This document shows positions 1-14,639 of a stretch of 64,000 bases of DNA, piece after piece. Source of the stretch: Anoplopoma fimbria (taxonomy: Eukaryota; Chordata; Actinopteri; Perciformes; Anoplopomatidae). Within the stretch, counting starts at the first letter, position 1; each line of letters begins with the position of its first letter. Below the pieces are notes generated by a model. That model saw only the letters and a program-made list of their open reading frames with translations, was not told where the DNA came from and ran no database searches. A program made the translations under genes and the position numbers. The stretch spans positions 4,374,512 to 4,438,511 of the forward strand of contig NC_072460.1 in the NCBI RefSeq assembly GCF_027596085.1, given 5' to 3'.

Positions 1-721
1 ACTTCCCAGCACTCAGTCACTGACTACCCGATATGCAACAACACATATTGTATTTTTTATTTTCATCTTTTCATTAGCAGTTGCTGAAAGACTCCATAAT
101 TAAGGAAGCAGGGCCTTAAAACGTCTTGGCTCTGAGACTTTGGCTGAGTGAATTGTTTTGAGTGTTTTTCATCAGTTTCACAAAGTCCCACAAATCACTT
201 GTCAATTGATCTTTCAGTAATACATCAGCACAGTTCATCATTGGTGTTGTTAGTAAAGAATGAAATGTCAAGGATGTGGTCATTCATAAAGATAAACATT
301 TCACAAGCTTATTTTTTCTATTCAAGAAAACGCTAGCACAAAAACTCTCACAAAATGTAACAGAGCTGCACAAACCCCCGCGGAGTCAGAGTGTACAGCT
401 CGTCAATATCTTGCTCGATTTAACATGCCAGCTGTCTTTTAGGGAAGAATTATGGTTTTAACTTCCTATAAAAACCAGCATCGAACCCAAAGGAGTAGGA
501 GAAATTCTGCTGAAAAAAAAAATTGAAGTGTGTTACTGAAGAATTTATAGGTCTGTTTGAATTTATGGCATCCATGTGTTGGAGGATTTTACAGTGAATG
601 GTTGTGGTGAGGGTGTGTGTGTGTGTGATGCAGAGGTTAAGTGGTGTGGTTCTGGCCTCTCAAGCAGCAGCCTTCCAACACGGGTCATGCCTTTTTCTTC
701 ACTGCTAGTGAACCACATAGG

Positions 722-833
<112 letters not shown>

Positions 834-1579
834 CAAAAACACGGCTCTGAACCTATAGCACATATGAGATCATCGAGACTGTAGAGCTGCCGTAACAGTC
901 ACTGTTTGACAGACGATGTGTATTTCGGAGCAGGGGATGTGTCCGAATCACCCATGGGCGCCATCGCTGTGGCAACAAAAAAAGGCTGCCTCTAAGGAAA
1001 CATGAAGTTTAATCACAAATCTAGATTTGCCAATATGCTTTTAAGAAAAACTTTTTACCACTCATGAACCACGCGGGGTAAAAACATGATGATCTGATGA
1101 CCGATCGCATAAAAACCGATATGAAGCAGCGCCCTAACACGTCATTAGGAGTGCATGGCCTGAACAAACTGTCATACGTCAGTGTGTTGTCACGGCCAAA
1201 CACAAATGTAAATAAACCCTGGTTTCATCCAAACATCAGTGTGTACACGATGCTGCCAGTGATGTACACAAGCTGCATGGAGGCAGCGAAGACAGTTAAT
1301 TCTGTCCAACACATTAAAACTGTTTATAACAAGCCGCGGTGTCGGAAATAACTGAATGACCACTACAAAATGTTCTCTGCTCCGAAAAGATCAAGATGAA
1401 CAAGAAAAAAAGGAAGCTCATATCTTAATATATCACGAATGCATGAATAATAAATAAATAACACTATGTTACTATGTCACCAATTAGCTATTTAGGACAC
1501 ATGACAGCTCAGTATTTATACAATTATAAAATCCCCTAGATGGGAAATGAACATTCACATGTGTGCAGCTGCATGTGCA

Positions 1580-1691
<112 letters not shown>

Positions 1692-2784
1692 TGAGTTTTT
1701 GTTCAGGTCTGGCTGATATGATAACATCACTTCCTCCTGCGTGCATTTACACCTTGCATTACCTTTTTTTTCCTCCATATCCAAATAACACATCCAGATG
1801 CAGCTTGCGTGTAAATACCAGGTGTCAATGGGGTCTAATGTGAAATCTGCATCTGGATATGTCTGCATCTGGGTGACGACAATCCCATCACAGACCTTTG
1901 CCTGTGCACCTGGTGTTAGTGAGCCTTCTCGGTGTCTCAAATTCCGCCCAGATCGTAATTGTATCTCCATATGCAAATGAGCAGGTGAAAAGGGAACAAT
2001 AAGAGTTAAACATGGTGATAATGGCACACATATTCAAAAGGTTTCTCCTTGAAGGCATTCATATTGTTGCACTCAGTTGTAAACACAAAATGTGAGAGAA
2101 ACTGTTGGAACAAGCAAAACTGTGGGTGGAGGGGTTTTTCCGTAGCTGTTTGACCATCAGACGAGCAGTTCTGATGGGGTGTTTTGCAGACTGTGAACAG
2201 CCCGCTGTTTCGAAACAATCACCGTGGCCAAAACTGAATGAAAACAGTTACTTTATGTTAGTTTTTTGAGCCAAAACTGAAAAAAGAACCAAAAAGAACA
2301 GAAAAATAGAGTAAAACACAAGGGATTTCCTGTGTTACTGTATCCTCATTTGGAAACATATCTACGTCTCAGACTGTTCACTTAAGAGCACACAAGAAAT
2401 GAGTTCTATCCAAGCCACAGCCGTCTTGAGAGATGTAATACCCCTGTTATATATTTTTAGCTATTACTTGCACGCAGCCAAACCCTCCGCTCCACATTGG
2501 TGATGGAGCCAGATGTGGCTGATGGATTTGTGATATCCGAATGCGGAGCCCGCATTCGCCGAGGATGTGGAGTTGGACGGGCGGAGGAAGGAGGTGAGGA
2601 GGGAACACAATGGGTCTGGAAGAAAGGGAAGACGGAGGCTCTCTCAGGGGGGGAACTGGAGGGGGATTTTTAATTCCTCCCCTCCATCTCCCCATCTCCC
2701 CATCCTCTCGTTCACATCTCCCCCCACTAGCTCTTTCTGTCCCACCTCCTTCATTGAGGATCTAGCTTTTCTGTAACTCTGTCT

Positions 2785-2786
<2 letters not shown>

Positions 2787-2822
<36 letters not shown>

Positions 2823-2825
2823 CAT
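2787..2825. repeat. (CA)n short array with one interruption
   Basis: CA repeats interrupted by one CG near 2816. Lies about 80 bp before a long GT array of opposite orientation (2906-3001). Confidence 0.95.
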
Positions 2826-2903
2826 GAGGTTTTGGCTGTAGCTGCAGTGTGCGTAAGAGCAACAGCTGCAGGGATTACAGACTAGGGAGGGAAAGGAAAG
2901 AGG

Positions 2904-3004
<101 letters not shown>

Positions 3005-3654
3005 TGTGAAGACAAAGAGAAGAGTTGTGGGCGAGAAAGACAAATGTGTCAAGTGACGGAAAGATAAAAAAATGTCATGCATCTAAGGTGTGCATGCAGA
3101 TAATGAGAGCAGCACAAACTCTATACATTAAGTAAGCTTGTATATGTTGGTTTGTCTTAGCGGTGGGCTCGTGGTTTAAAGGCAGTGGGTGGCAGATGTG
3201 TGTATTCGTGTGTGTGATCGTATGCTTTGTTGTTGGTAACGCTAAGTCTACAGTGTCACAGTGTATAGATGTAATCGGCTCACATCTCTCTGCAGGTGTT
3301 TGTGTTTTCTTTGGGTTGTCAGCAGAATGTCTGAAAAAACGTTTGCACGGTTAATTAATCTAAAAGTGGGGGGGGAATGATGTCTTTCGGTGTAAATGCA
3401 CGCTGGAGAGCTGTTTGCTTAGTCCACTCTTGTTTTAGAAAGTTTAAAAACTGAGCTTCGCCTGCTGATGAAGATGATTTAACATGATCGAAAGCTCAAG
3501 AAAAGCTACACAACTGCTGTTTCCAAAGTCAGACATGACCTCTGACCCTCTGCTTTTAAGCTTTAAAGCCAACATAGAGCTGAAGTCCTCGAAGCGCTAA
3601 AAAGGACATTTCGTGACGACACTGGTGAGGATGTGATGAAGATCATGTGATATG

Positions 3655-4069
3655 ATGCAACCAATGGTTATGATGATTATCGATCAATTATTACGAGTTG
3701 TTTTTTGATATTTTCTGTCTACAGGATGCGGAAGAAGAGTAAAGAATGCCTTCTAATAATTCAGATTGCTTGTTTTGGTCTATCAGCCATCCCAAAACAC
3801 AAAGATTTACTATTCAATTGACTAACAAACAGTATAGAAGAAAAAAAAAACATCAAATCTTCTCATTTTAGATCCCAAAACACAAAGATTTACTATTCAA
3901 TTGACTAACAAACAGTATAGAAGAAAAAAAAAACATCAAATCTTCTCATTTTAGATGCCGTTTCAAGCAAATGTCCATCATGTCATCAAAAACTAACTAT
4001 TAATTTATTATCAAAATAATTGCTGATTAACTGTTTTTGATTAATCAAGATGAATCGTTGCAGCTCTAG
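3655..4069. mobile_element. Degenerate hAT-like non-autonomous repeat
   Basis: The interval opens with ATGATGCAACCAATGGTTAT and GATTATCGATCAATTATTAC, and ends with AACTGTTTTTGATTAATC then GAATCGTTGCAGCTCTAGG. These match, from memory, the two ends of a very common fish repeat (…GCTGCAACTAA..ATTAATC…GATTAATCGTTGCAGCTCTA). The middle contains the phrase CAAATGTC. It is interrupted by a perfect internal tandem duplication (3791-3956). No coding capacity. Family assignment is from recollection, not a search. Confidence 0.55.
3791..3956. repeat. Perfect tandem duplication, two 83-bp copies
   Basis: Copies 3791-3873 and 3874-3956 both start CCCAAAACACAAAGATTTAC and end CTTCTCATTTTAGAT. They are identical base for base, including a run of ten A's. 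Lack of any difference points to a recent event or an assembly artefact. Confidence 0.95.
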
Positions 4070-4689
4070 GCCAGATTGCTATTTAACTACTGTTACCAAG
4101 GTCAAAAACGAACTCAGAACTTTGATCGTTTATGTTGTTTCAGTGAATTTAAGCTTTCCTTTAATTATTTATTTTTGGAAAAGTTGATTTCTCTCAATTA
4201 AACATTTCATTAAGAACGTAATGGTGTCATTTTCCAATGGCACTGTATGCCCAGCATGCACTTCTGCAACAAGTTTAAAGTGACGTTCCGGTTTAGTCAT
4301 TATGAAAAGAGCAACTCATCCTGTGACATCATCATCTCCTATGTGGCTCTGCAGGGAGATTTCCAGACCGAAAGGAGTTTTGAAAGAAGCGTTAGGGATG
4401 CAGGGAGGGTCTAAAGAAACGGGCCCGGGGTTATTTTTAAAGCAAATGCATCTGTAGCAGCACCTCTCAGAACTAGTTTTATTGACCCAGCGACCCACTT
4501 GGGTGCCCAGCAGGAGTGGGACCTGCAGTCCAGTTGTGGGTCCTGACCTGTGGTTTGAGAAAATATACAACGGGGAAGGTACTACCTTAAATGCATCTAC
4601 CTAATGTAACTCACACTCACAGTGCTGGCAGACAAGCAACCATTTCAAACAAACAAGAACAACAAGACCGTCCACCACTGGAAATGTGC

Positions 4690-4691
<2 letters not shown>

Positions 4692-4725
<34 letters not shown>
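4692..4725. repeat. (CA)n array ending in CGCG
   Basis: CA repeats ending CACGCGTG; alternating purine-pyrimidine throughout. Confidence 0.95.
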
Positions 4726-5061
4726 GTGGTGAGAATACCCATGAGTCAACGTACACTGTTTACGTAGACACCGACACACACACACATTTTCCCTGTGTGT
4801 CATTACGTGGTGCTCTGGGACTATTTAGCTGAGCGAACAGCTCGGTGAGGGAGTCGTCAAAACAGGAAGCGTTTTATGTAGCTGAAACATTCCATTTTTA
4901 ACTCTCACACAGGCTAGCTAAAATAAATAACGCGCTCGGCACCCAACAGGCCGGGAGAGTGTGTGTGTATTTAAAGAACCTACATGTGTGTGTGTTCCTG
5001 CAGCGTTGTGTTTGCTTTGTGTCTTGCAATTGTGCATTTGTGTGTGGCAGCTTGCGGTGCA

Positions 5062-5063
5062 CA

Positions 5064-5154
<91 letters not shown>
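5062..5154. repeat. (GT)n microsatellite, about 90 bp
   Basis: ACACAC immediately joined to a pure GT array, so the left end is a small inverted repeat. Confidence 0.98.
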
Positions 5155-5155
<1 letters not shown>

Positions 5156-5503
5156 GCATACCAGCCCTCCCTCCAGGCATTGCAGAGGCCTCTGAGTCTC
5201 GTGAAGTCATTTCCTCTTTGATGGGGGACCTTGACTCTGTGGCTGCACAAAGAATTACAGTCCTCTAGACCAGCACAGACCGGCAGAGCCCCAAATCACA
5301 TCTGGTCCAGTCGTCACCTTCTGAAAATGACGGATTTGTGACAAGAATGACATTTAAAAGATAAATCATTATTGGTAAGATAACCATCCTTAAAAATGGA
5401 AAAACCTGTCCAGCAGTAGTTCTAATTAAAACTCTCACAGACGCTTTTAAAAAGCCATTTGCCCTCAGACCAGGTCGAAGGCCAGAGACCTTCTCCTGAC
5501 CTG

Positions 5504-5506
<3 letters not shown>

Positions 5507-5538
<32 letters not shown>
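5507..5538. repeat. Poly(A) tract, 32 bp
   Basis: Pure A run with no obvious retroposed gene attached on its left; could be a SINE or pseudogene tail whose body I do not recognise. Confidence 0.95.
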
Positions 5539-5542
<4 letters not shown>

Positions 5543-6059
5543 CTCCAGGAATGCTCTCCACTCAATTATGGAGGGTGAAAACAGCTGAACAAATAACGCA
5601 GTGATTGGAGAAACTGTGGACACACATTATATTGATAATAAGATCCTGCTTTTCGAAGGATGAAACATCGGTCTAGATAAACTTAATTACATTTCAGAAG
5701 CCAGTGAATGAAGTCAAATGTCCTAAAAGTAAAGACAAATTCCTCCTCTCCTCCTGTGACATGTGTCTTGTTTTGTGAGGACACATGGTGGAGAAGCTTA
5801 CCTGCCTCATTCTTCTTGCAGGAGCCTGCAGAGCAGAGCCAGGTCGTCAGGGGGATGCGGTCCACCTGGACTAAATTGGGTTAGGTGTGATCAGAGTAGA
5901 TATTTGTTGCAACATCCTATTTTCATTTTGACTTTTACCTCCTTTTGTCATATACTTACTAATAACAAATGGCTGGTTTAGCCAGGTGCCCATCCATTTG
6001 ATGTCATAATTTCATTCGCTGACACATTATATTTCTTTTGTTTCACCTGATCCACGTAC

Positions 6060-6225
6060 TCGCTGGTTGCCTGGCAACCTGACAGCAACACAGGCGTCTC
6101 CTCCGTTTCCCTTCATTATGCAAAGCTAAGCTAGCCCGCTAATTGCTCGAGCTATTGGACAGACATATGTAAGTGGTATCTGTCTTCTCATCTAACTCTT
6201 TCCAGAGTAGTCGAACAATTCCTCT
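6060..6225 (-). mobile_element. Degenerate dispersed fish repeat (SINE-like), reverse orientation
   Basis: Phrases TTATGCAAAGCTAAGCTAGC, GACAGACATATGTAAGTGGT and ATCTGTCTTCTCATCTAACT follow the order of the reverse complement of a common teleost repeat (…AGTTAGATGAGAAGATCGATACCAC..GGTTAGCTTAGCTTAGCATAAAG…). Ends are unclear and there is no coding capacity. Identification rests on memory of the family. Confidence 0.5.
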
Positions 6226-9200
6226 AATGTGTAATCATCTTCATCATCCTCGTCATCATTAGACGGAGTCAGCTCAGTTGTTTTTCTGGTCTTGTCTGGT
6301 CTTTTTACAAAACGTGTCTCTTAGACTGAGTTTCTGCCATTTGGTGCACTGGACAATCTTACATTTAGTAAGAAGTAAAAAATATATATTAAATTATTTT
6401 AAAAATCAAAGACAAACATCAGACATTAATCGTATTGTCAGTAAAATAAATTGTCATTAATAAGCCCTTAAATCAGCAGTAATTAATCCCTCACACTGTG
6501 CTTATTATGCCCTAATAATACCATGCACAGTCTTTCATGCGCTCTGATAGCTCTGTGTCTTCATTCTAGGTTGTTCCATTCTACGTTCTCCCGGTTTCTG
6601 GTTCCAATCACCCGTTGCAGCCTTCACACAACCACTTTGTATATCAAACAGATTTCAAACCGTGTTTTGAATATGAATTTCTCCTGCAAACACATGCAAA
6701 TGCAGCCTCCTTTTTAAGTAGTTTTAATTTGTGTGAACACCAGCATGAGCGTTCTTGTGCCGCATAAAGTTGTTTATATTTGTTCGAGTGCACATTTGTC
6801 TCATTAGTCAAAAGGGACAGAAGCTTTGCTAAGAACCCAGCTGCACCCAAGTGACTGGCTGAGTGATGAAAGCTGTGGTCGGTGCTGACGTGGACGCAAC
6901 ATACAGGCAGCTTACTATAGAAAAGTGAGCAAGAGCAGGCATCGTATCAGCAATCCGTGCTTGGCAATACTTGGCTTCACATTTAAACTGCAGTTTTCCC
7001 AGACAGGGAAGTCACTGCATCACACTTCTCCCTAAGTCCACCACATGTCTCCGCTCTGCATCATACTAACATCTGCTGATGTCAACGTCCCCTTTTTTTT
7101 GTTGTTTCCAACGAAATTTCAATTCACAGTTTTCACACATCAGCCCACGCAATTATGAGTGGTAATTACAGGACAAAGCTGAGCGAAACGGGAAATGATC
7201 ATTTCAGTGCAAATGACGATACATGGCTGTTTCATCTTCACACTTTCAGGATCATATGTTCATTTAGGATCAAAATATGATACTTAAAAAGTAAGAACGT
7301 ATGCAATAGATGTTGACCGGTCCCTAGAACATTTTGTATATAGACATACACATCATGTACCCTACCACCAGATATAAATCATGACCATTTTGCGTGTTTT
7401 AAAGGGGTATTAGTAATATTTAATATGGCCTGAAAATGCCAGGCCATCTGAGATCATCTTGATCACTATTATGATTTTTAATTTTTTGCTGGGGTTGTTT
7501 TTTTAAATGGTCTTCCAGAACCACAGAAGATACTATACAACAGTTGTCCGAGGCTGAGTACTCCTCATGACCTACTGACTGCAGAGTGTAATATTAAAAA
7601 TGAGCAGTAAAAGTTTCTAAATATAAAAGCCCCATAAACGAGCCTGAAAGTCATGTGCATACTGAATGAACCCTTTCTATCTTTCAGCTGCATGTTGCTG
7701 TAAGGGTGGATTTCATAGTGCATGTGTATTTTTGTAGCCATGCATGCACAAAGCACAATAAAAAGAGTTATGGTTGTTCCTTTTCAACAAATGACAAGAA
7801 GTTAAAGACATGAACTAAAGGGGAATAAGATCAGGGATCAGTAATATTCAATGTGATGTTTTTTGTGCAGAAAAATTGCATAAATCAGTGTTACATTTTT
7901 TGCAAAATTTAGAAAACATGGAAAACTCTTTGATAAAAATCTCTTCTGTTGTGTTGACAGCTCATTGCAAGACAAGCTTCCATACTCATTCACTGCCTTT
8001 CAGTGAAGAAAAGGAGCTCAAGGGTCACTGGTTTTGCAGGGGAGAATTTCCATTGTATCGATGACAGTTGCTGGATAAAGGCCAACATCAGCCAAGGGAG
8101 ACATTATAAATACTTCCGCAGCTAAGCTGCAGTAAAAACCCGGGTGAACAAAACAATTCACTCGCCCACCATCCCACTCCATGCAATCTGAGCAGGTCGC
8201 CCACCCTGCAGAGGAACCGTTTCCATGAATGCAGCAGCAGCAGCAGCAGCGGTAGTAGTAGTAAGGAGATTGCTGTAGCAGACAGCATGTTAAACACAGG
8301 TCAAACCAAGAAGTCAGAGCGGAGGAGGATTTTTTTTTCCTATTCCAAAATTCCTCCCAACCCACACACACATCCTACAGTGACAGCCATCGAGTTCAGC
8401 TGACCGGGGGTAAAAAACAGCATTAGGGAAAGTGCAGAAGAAGTAATGAAAGGGATGACATGGATGAATACACCCCTCTGAGTAGATACATACAGGGGCA
8501 GAAAGAGGAGATAAGTGGAAGAGGAGACAGGAAGTCATTTGTTTGATCGGTTAAAAAAGTTTGTAAGTATTTATGTCATGTTTTGTTGCTAATTGTTCTG
8601 AGAAATTAACGACTGCCTTTTGTATTGTGTCTAAAACAAGACCCAAATTGTTGTTTTCACATGATCTGCAGAATGGAAAGAGAGGAATGAAAAAAATACA
8701 AAGGAATAAATGAGTGATGATCTCTCCCGTCCCGTCCCAGCAGTGAGCGAGCGGGACCCTCTGGAGGCCGCTCACCAATCCTTAATTCCATTTCCCAAAA
8801 AAGACTCTCCTATTTTTACCCTGCGCCGCGATGATCCCCAGAGGGAAAGCACCCGCTCCGGGCCGTTTGGTTTTTTTTCCCCCGCAGATATGTCGTCCCT
8901 CAAGAAAACCCAAAATAAACATGCGGAAAAAAAAACCACGAGTTTAAATTTGGCTGCTTGTGCGGAAAAGCTCGGAGTCTCAGTGATTGCGCTCTCACAT
9001 ACTTCTTTAAAAAAAAAAAGAGAGAAAAAAGGCGAAAGATAGCTCAGAGGCAGGGAGTCGGAGATGAGGGGAACAAACACAGGAATGGAGAAAGTTGGGA
9101 ACAGATGGATGACATAAAAAGGAAAACAGGGGCTGATGGGGGAATGCGAGGACTCCTGTCAAAAGTTTGCAACACAAGTCAACACTGTAAACACATCCAG

Positions 9201-11332
9201 GATGAAGACTGGAAAAGTCTACTTAGGACTGCAATATAAAAATAATAAACAGTAATATACTAATGAGGCTGAAACAACTGAATGTCACATGAAGCATGCT
9301 CTAAATGTCTTGATATTGATTAAAAATAAGATAAGAAGGAAAATACTTTAAATAAAGCAAAAAAAACAGTAACTGCCTTCATACCAAACTAAAAATAAGC
9401 CCTGCTGCAGTATTTTTCTGAATTCCTGTTGATACGACCTCTGACCTTCTGTATGCAAGAAATCAACCTTGCGTTTTAACACAATGACACACATATCAAC
9501 AGCTTGGTTGAATTTGGGATTTAACAATGTTGATGGCAAACAAAAAAGCTTAGACAACAGAAGTAAGATGGTGTGAGAGTATAAGGGTGGAAGCACTTCG
9601 CTGAGGGGGGAAAAAAAGGGGGAAAAAAGGGAAAAACAACATTTGGTAAGTAAGAAAAGATGTTTACTGTATGGGATGAATCCCTCCATTTTGTCAGCTC
9701 CACCCAAAACTTGAACTTCTCTTCCAGGACAAGAGAGCACACTGCAGCTTAATGCCAGACGAGGAAAACTGCAGAGGAATAAAGTGGAAATGTACGGTTT
9801 TACACAATATCAAGCTTAAATACACCAATAAGCCAAAGTTGATTCTGCATGAGGAAGTATTTTTTTTCTTTTTAGATTCGACTCCAGAAGAGGAGGAACA
9901 TACTGTAACAATCCATGTGGATAGTCATCATCATTTTCAGTCAAACATTACTTTGCTATTATGTCTTAAGAACTTCTCAGAAACTATCCAGGACCCCTGA
10001 GGGACTCTGGGTTCATGTTTGGGATAGATAGATAAAGACAAAAGCAAGAGGATGATCTGCTGGAGTGACTCAGCTGCCTTTTTTAATGATTGGTGTTTTG
10101 TAGACACATCAAGTGTTAAGATCAGGGAGGATGAGATATGCACTCACATTGTTTACGCTGCTTATCACTGTAAGAACAGCTCCGACTGGTCTCGGTACTC
10201 CCTTTTCTGTTTTTATGGCTACAGCTGGACCAACACATCATCAGATCATTTGGTTTCTCAACTGACTTTAACTCCCTTTGTGATTCTTGGGATGAAGCTA
10301 GAAGACCATCATGTGATGAAATGTATAACGAAAATGATGTGATGAATCAAATCACAATAAAAGCTCTGAAATATGCCAGCAGAAGTAAAACGATATAAAA
10401 ATGTAGCTATTTTGCATAGCTAGGTAGCTTAATGCTAGCCTTACATAACTCTGAATATCTTAGTTGAAGTTAATATAAGGGAACTTTTAACTAGTTATGA
10501 AACTGTCTCAATGTAATACCGATGAGTCTAATTGACATACTTAAGTTGTCAGCTGTTCTGATTCCCTGCAAAATCAGACAAAGGGATTTACGGCAAGCAG
10601 GTTCACCAGAAAATCCTCCTCCAGTAGAGACCAGCCCATCACGGGCAAACCAAGATTTGGCTTCGCTGCCGCCGAGAGGCCGCTAGAAGCCAACATCAGC
10701 ACCACCCCGCTGGAGACCCAGGCCGTAATGCTGAGACCGCTAGAGGAAAGGGAGGCACATGATGAACCAAAACCAGGACTGCGTGAGGCAAACTGTCAGA
10801 CCCTGCTGAAATAAAATACAAGGTTTTATAGAGGGACTCTGATGCTCGAAAACAGTACCGCGTTTGTCCACAGGGGCTGCCAAAATCAAGACAAAATGAA
10901 AGTTATTTGTAGTAGATCTAACATAGACCGACAGAATTGAAAGATAGGAGTCACTTGAATCGGACCCGGAAGTCTTTCTACTTTCTGCACATGCACCTAA
11001 GTGTTTCTCCCACTGGCTCCGCCCACACGTTCCATCTCATCCCACAGACTTTACATTTGGGTGATAACATTGCGTTTCCAGTTACTAGGAACATTTTTGA
11101 AATATGAAACTTCCATGGATTCAAAATTCATTATATGAAGACTAATAAATGACCTTGTTTGCAACCTAAGATGTCCTGCTTTCGGTTTCACAGACATCTG
11201 TGTCATTTATAACAGGGGTTAATGGGAAAATAATAATTCGGGGTGCAGGGATTTTCTTTTTTTGCAATACAGAAAGTGACCACAGGGACAAATTAACAGG
11301 ACAAATCATGTTTTGTCCATCAGCTTGGTATG

Positions 11333-11406
11333 ATTGGCTGCTATAAACACATTAGCCATGATTATTGGCCACAGTTGCTATGGTTTATTGGCCACAGTTG
11401 CTATGG
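11333..11406. repeat. Tandem 21-bp identical units carrying ATTGG (inverted CCAAT)
   Basis: TATTGGCCACAGTTGCTATGG occurs at 11363-11383 and again at 11386-11406; a third ATTGG lies at 11333. ATTGG is the reverse of CCAAT, the NF-Y core. No adjacent gene is recognised, so a promoter role is not claimed. Confidence 0.6.
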
Positions 11407-12028
11407 GAGAAGCCAACCAGAGATGGGAATCAGAGCGGTAGACAATTCAATCTCGGTGGCTGAAAGTATAATAATCTTCAACTTGCTCCTGGCGGTGCAC
11501 ATAACAAAATACTTGCTGAAATGCATCACGGGAATCATTAGCCTCACTTATTTAAGCGTTTATGTCAACACGATGACTCAACCGCGAGTGTTTCCTTTCT
11601 GTCTAAGCCATAAAAGTGCTCTAACTGTGATTACATAACTCTATTTAAGGGGAAAATGAATCAGTATTTTACTTACTGTAACCAGGGAAACCCAAAATAT
11701 CTCCTCCGACTTTCTTACTCTATGTTGCAGGACTTGTGGCTACCAGTGGGAGTTTTCACTATCAGTCTAAATTTGTGCGTTCTAGACATCTGTCTGGACA
11801 TGGCTCTCTCACCCCTTCAAAACTTTTGAGTGATCAGACGTGTTGTCATAACTCCCATACTATAATATCTCCACCTGCTGCTGTGTGTCACTGCGTTTGC
11901 CATAGTTTTGCTTCACTTCTTCTGTTACCCCGGTTATTAGGACTTGACTCTGACCTAATTCGTTTGGCCTTTTCCTTAAGTGTCAGATTTATTTTAACCA
12001 AGTGGTTTTTGTTTTCATTGTTACTGGA

Positions 12029-12083
12029 GGAGGTGGAGGAGGAGAAGGAGAAGGAGGAGGAGGAGGAGCAGAGGAGGAGGAGT
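12029..12083. repeat. GGA/GAA purine tract
   Basis: About 55 bases almost entirely purine on the + strand (GGAGGAGGTGGAGGAGGAGA...). A mirror-repeat-like polypurine tract. Confidence 0.9.
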
Positions 12084-12200
12084 GCCTGGGGTTTGGTCGT
12101 GGTCCCTTGCGGTAATACTTAATAACAAACATTAAAAATACCACAGAAATCCTCCACCGCATTCCCACGCTCCGACTGGCCAGAACACATAAGCATGTAA

Positions 12201-13130
<930 letters not shown>

Positions 13131-14550
13131 CGTCATGTCGCCAGTGGCTTTCTGACCTCGTCTCGAGGTTTGGCGATCGCTGCCAGAGATTCCTTTCCAT
13201 CCCTCCCCTCCATGTTTCACATGTGCGTCAGCAGCGTTACCGCAGCCTCTCTCGTCCTCCCTTCCTCCCCCTCTCTCTCTCTGTAACCCCATGATCTCCT
13301 TGTTTTAAATGCCCCACCCTCTTGTTTTTTGGCCCGACACCTCCGTCCTCTTTTACAGTCTCTCTCTATCTGGCTTTTATTGATCCCCTACTTATTTTCT
13401 CCCTCTTCCATGTCCCCCGAACTTCCAGTTTCCTATTCTTAACATTTTACTAAAGCTCTTATTCGGATTGACTTCCAATGAGTTCATATGTGGAGCAATT
13501 CTCAACAAGCGTGTACAAAAAAAGAAATCAAACAACATGTCTAAGAGTCTAAGAGAGACATGAAAGAGCTGGTAGAGACCAAAACAGAGAAAAAAGAAAG
13601 ATGACCATAAAATACAAGTCCAAGTGAATGCTAATGTTGTTTCATGACCGCTAACACCACAACTCGCTTTAGAGTATTGATAACATGTCAATTCTCTAAA
13701 TTGAAACTATTAATAGGTAATGGAAGTTCGGGAAATTTCTGAATCACCGAGACTTGTTGCACCACATTTCTTTGCCGCTGTGGATAGAGATTAATGTTTA
13801 CGCTAAGTTCCACTAAAAAAGCAGCAGCACCTGCGGCAGACAACCACTAACATCTGCTAAGCTGGTTATACTTGTAGTTAGAATCCACCAGAGACATAGA
13901 AAGGCTATCTTCTATTTGCAAACATCCAAGGAGGTTTTGATCATTATTAACATGCACAGCGCTCTGCCTCCGTTTCACAGCTTCAGTGAATGGCCTGTTT
14001 GAAACCACACCAGCAGAGCAACATGAGGAATGAGAGCAGACAAGCGGGACTCCTGAGTGTAGCGAGGAGTGTGCGAGAAGCAGGGCGGTCGCTGTTCTGT
14101 TACACTACGTTACATTTATTGTGAAAAGATGGCAGGCTGTTTGAGTACGAGCCTGATTAACTGTGAGAAACAGGAGGCATAAATATAAATGCGATATTGA
14201 AGACTCGACTCCTTCGCCATTTGTCTGCCCGTGACAGCTGTGGATGTCGGACGCTTGGCTGGAGAAACAAGAACCTTATTCATTAAAGCACTCCTCCTCC
14301 ACTGGGAAAAGCTGCACATCACTGGGAAATGGTGATGTGAAGACGAGAGTAGTAAGAAACTCTAGAGCTGACTCCATTCTGGGGTTGGACAATTCTGCGC
14401 ACACCGTTCTGGTGCCAGAAATACCAAATGTGCAACAAATGTATATCAATCCACTGCAGAAAATAGTCCCCCCCCAAAAATATTAACTCCTGTTTGAGTG
14501 ATGTTTGCTAAACACTAAAGTGAGCAGCTGTTTAAGAAATATATTGATCC

Positions 14551-14612
14551 TTTAAAATATATATATATTTACTATATATATATTAATAATATAATATATT
14601 ACTATATATTTG
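14551..14612. repeat. AT-rich repeat tract
   Basis: Imperfect TATA/AATATT repeats between unique DNA and a probable dispersed repeat. Confidence 0.85.
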
Positions 14613-14639
14613 GGAGATGATTTTAGAGATTGTATAATG

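Larger units (their letters stand above)
3160..12000. other. No gene recognised
   Basis: Apart from the listed repeats, I see no open frame with recognisable protein similarity, no splice-consistent exon set and no RNA gene. Mostly unique-looking AT-rich DNA with short low-complexity runs, for example CAG/TAG repeats at 8230-8262. The stretch 10580-11180 has the mixed style of an old dispersed repeat but I cannot classify it. Confidence 0.6.

Noticed and set aside
10567..10803. Open frame of about 80 codons (QNQTKGFTASRFTRKSSSS...)
   Set aside because: No recognisable family, no good start, and surrounding sequence looks like old dispersed repeat.
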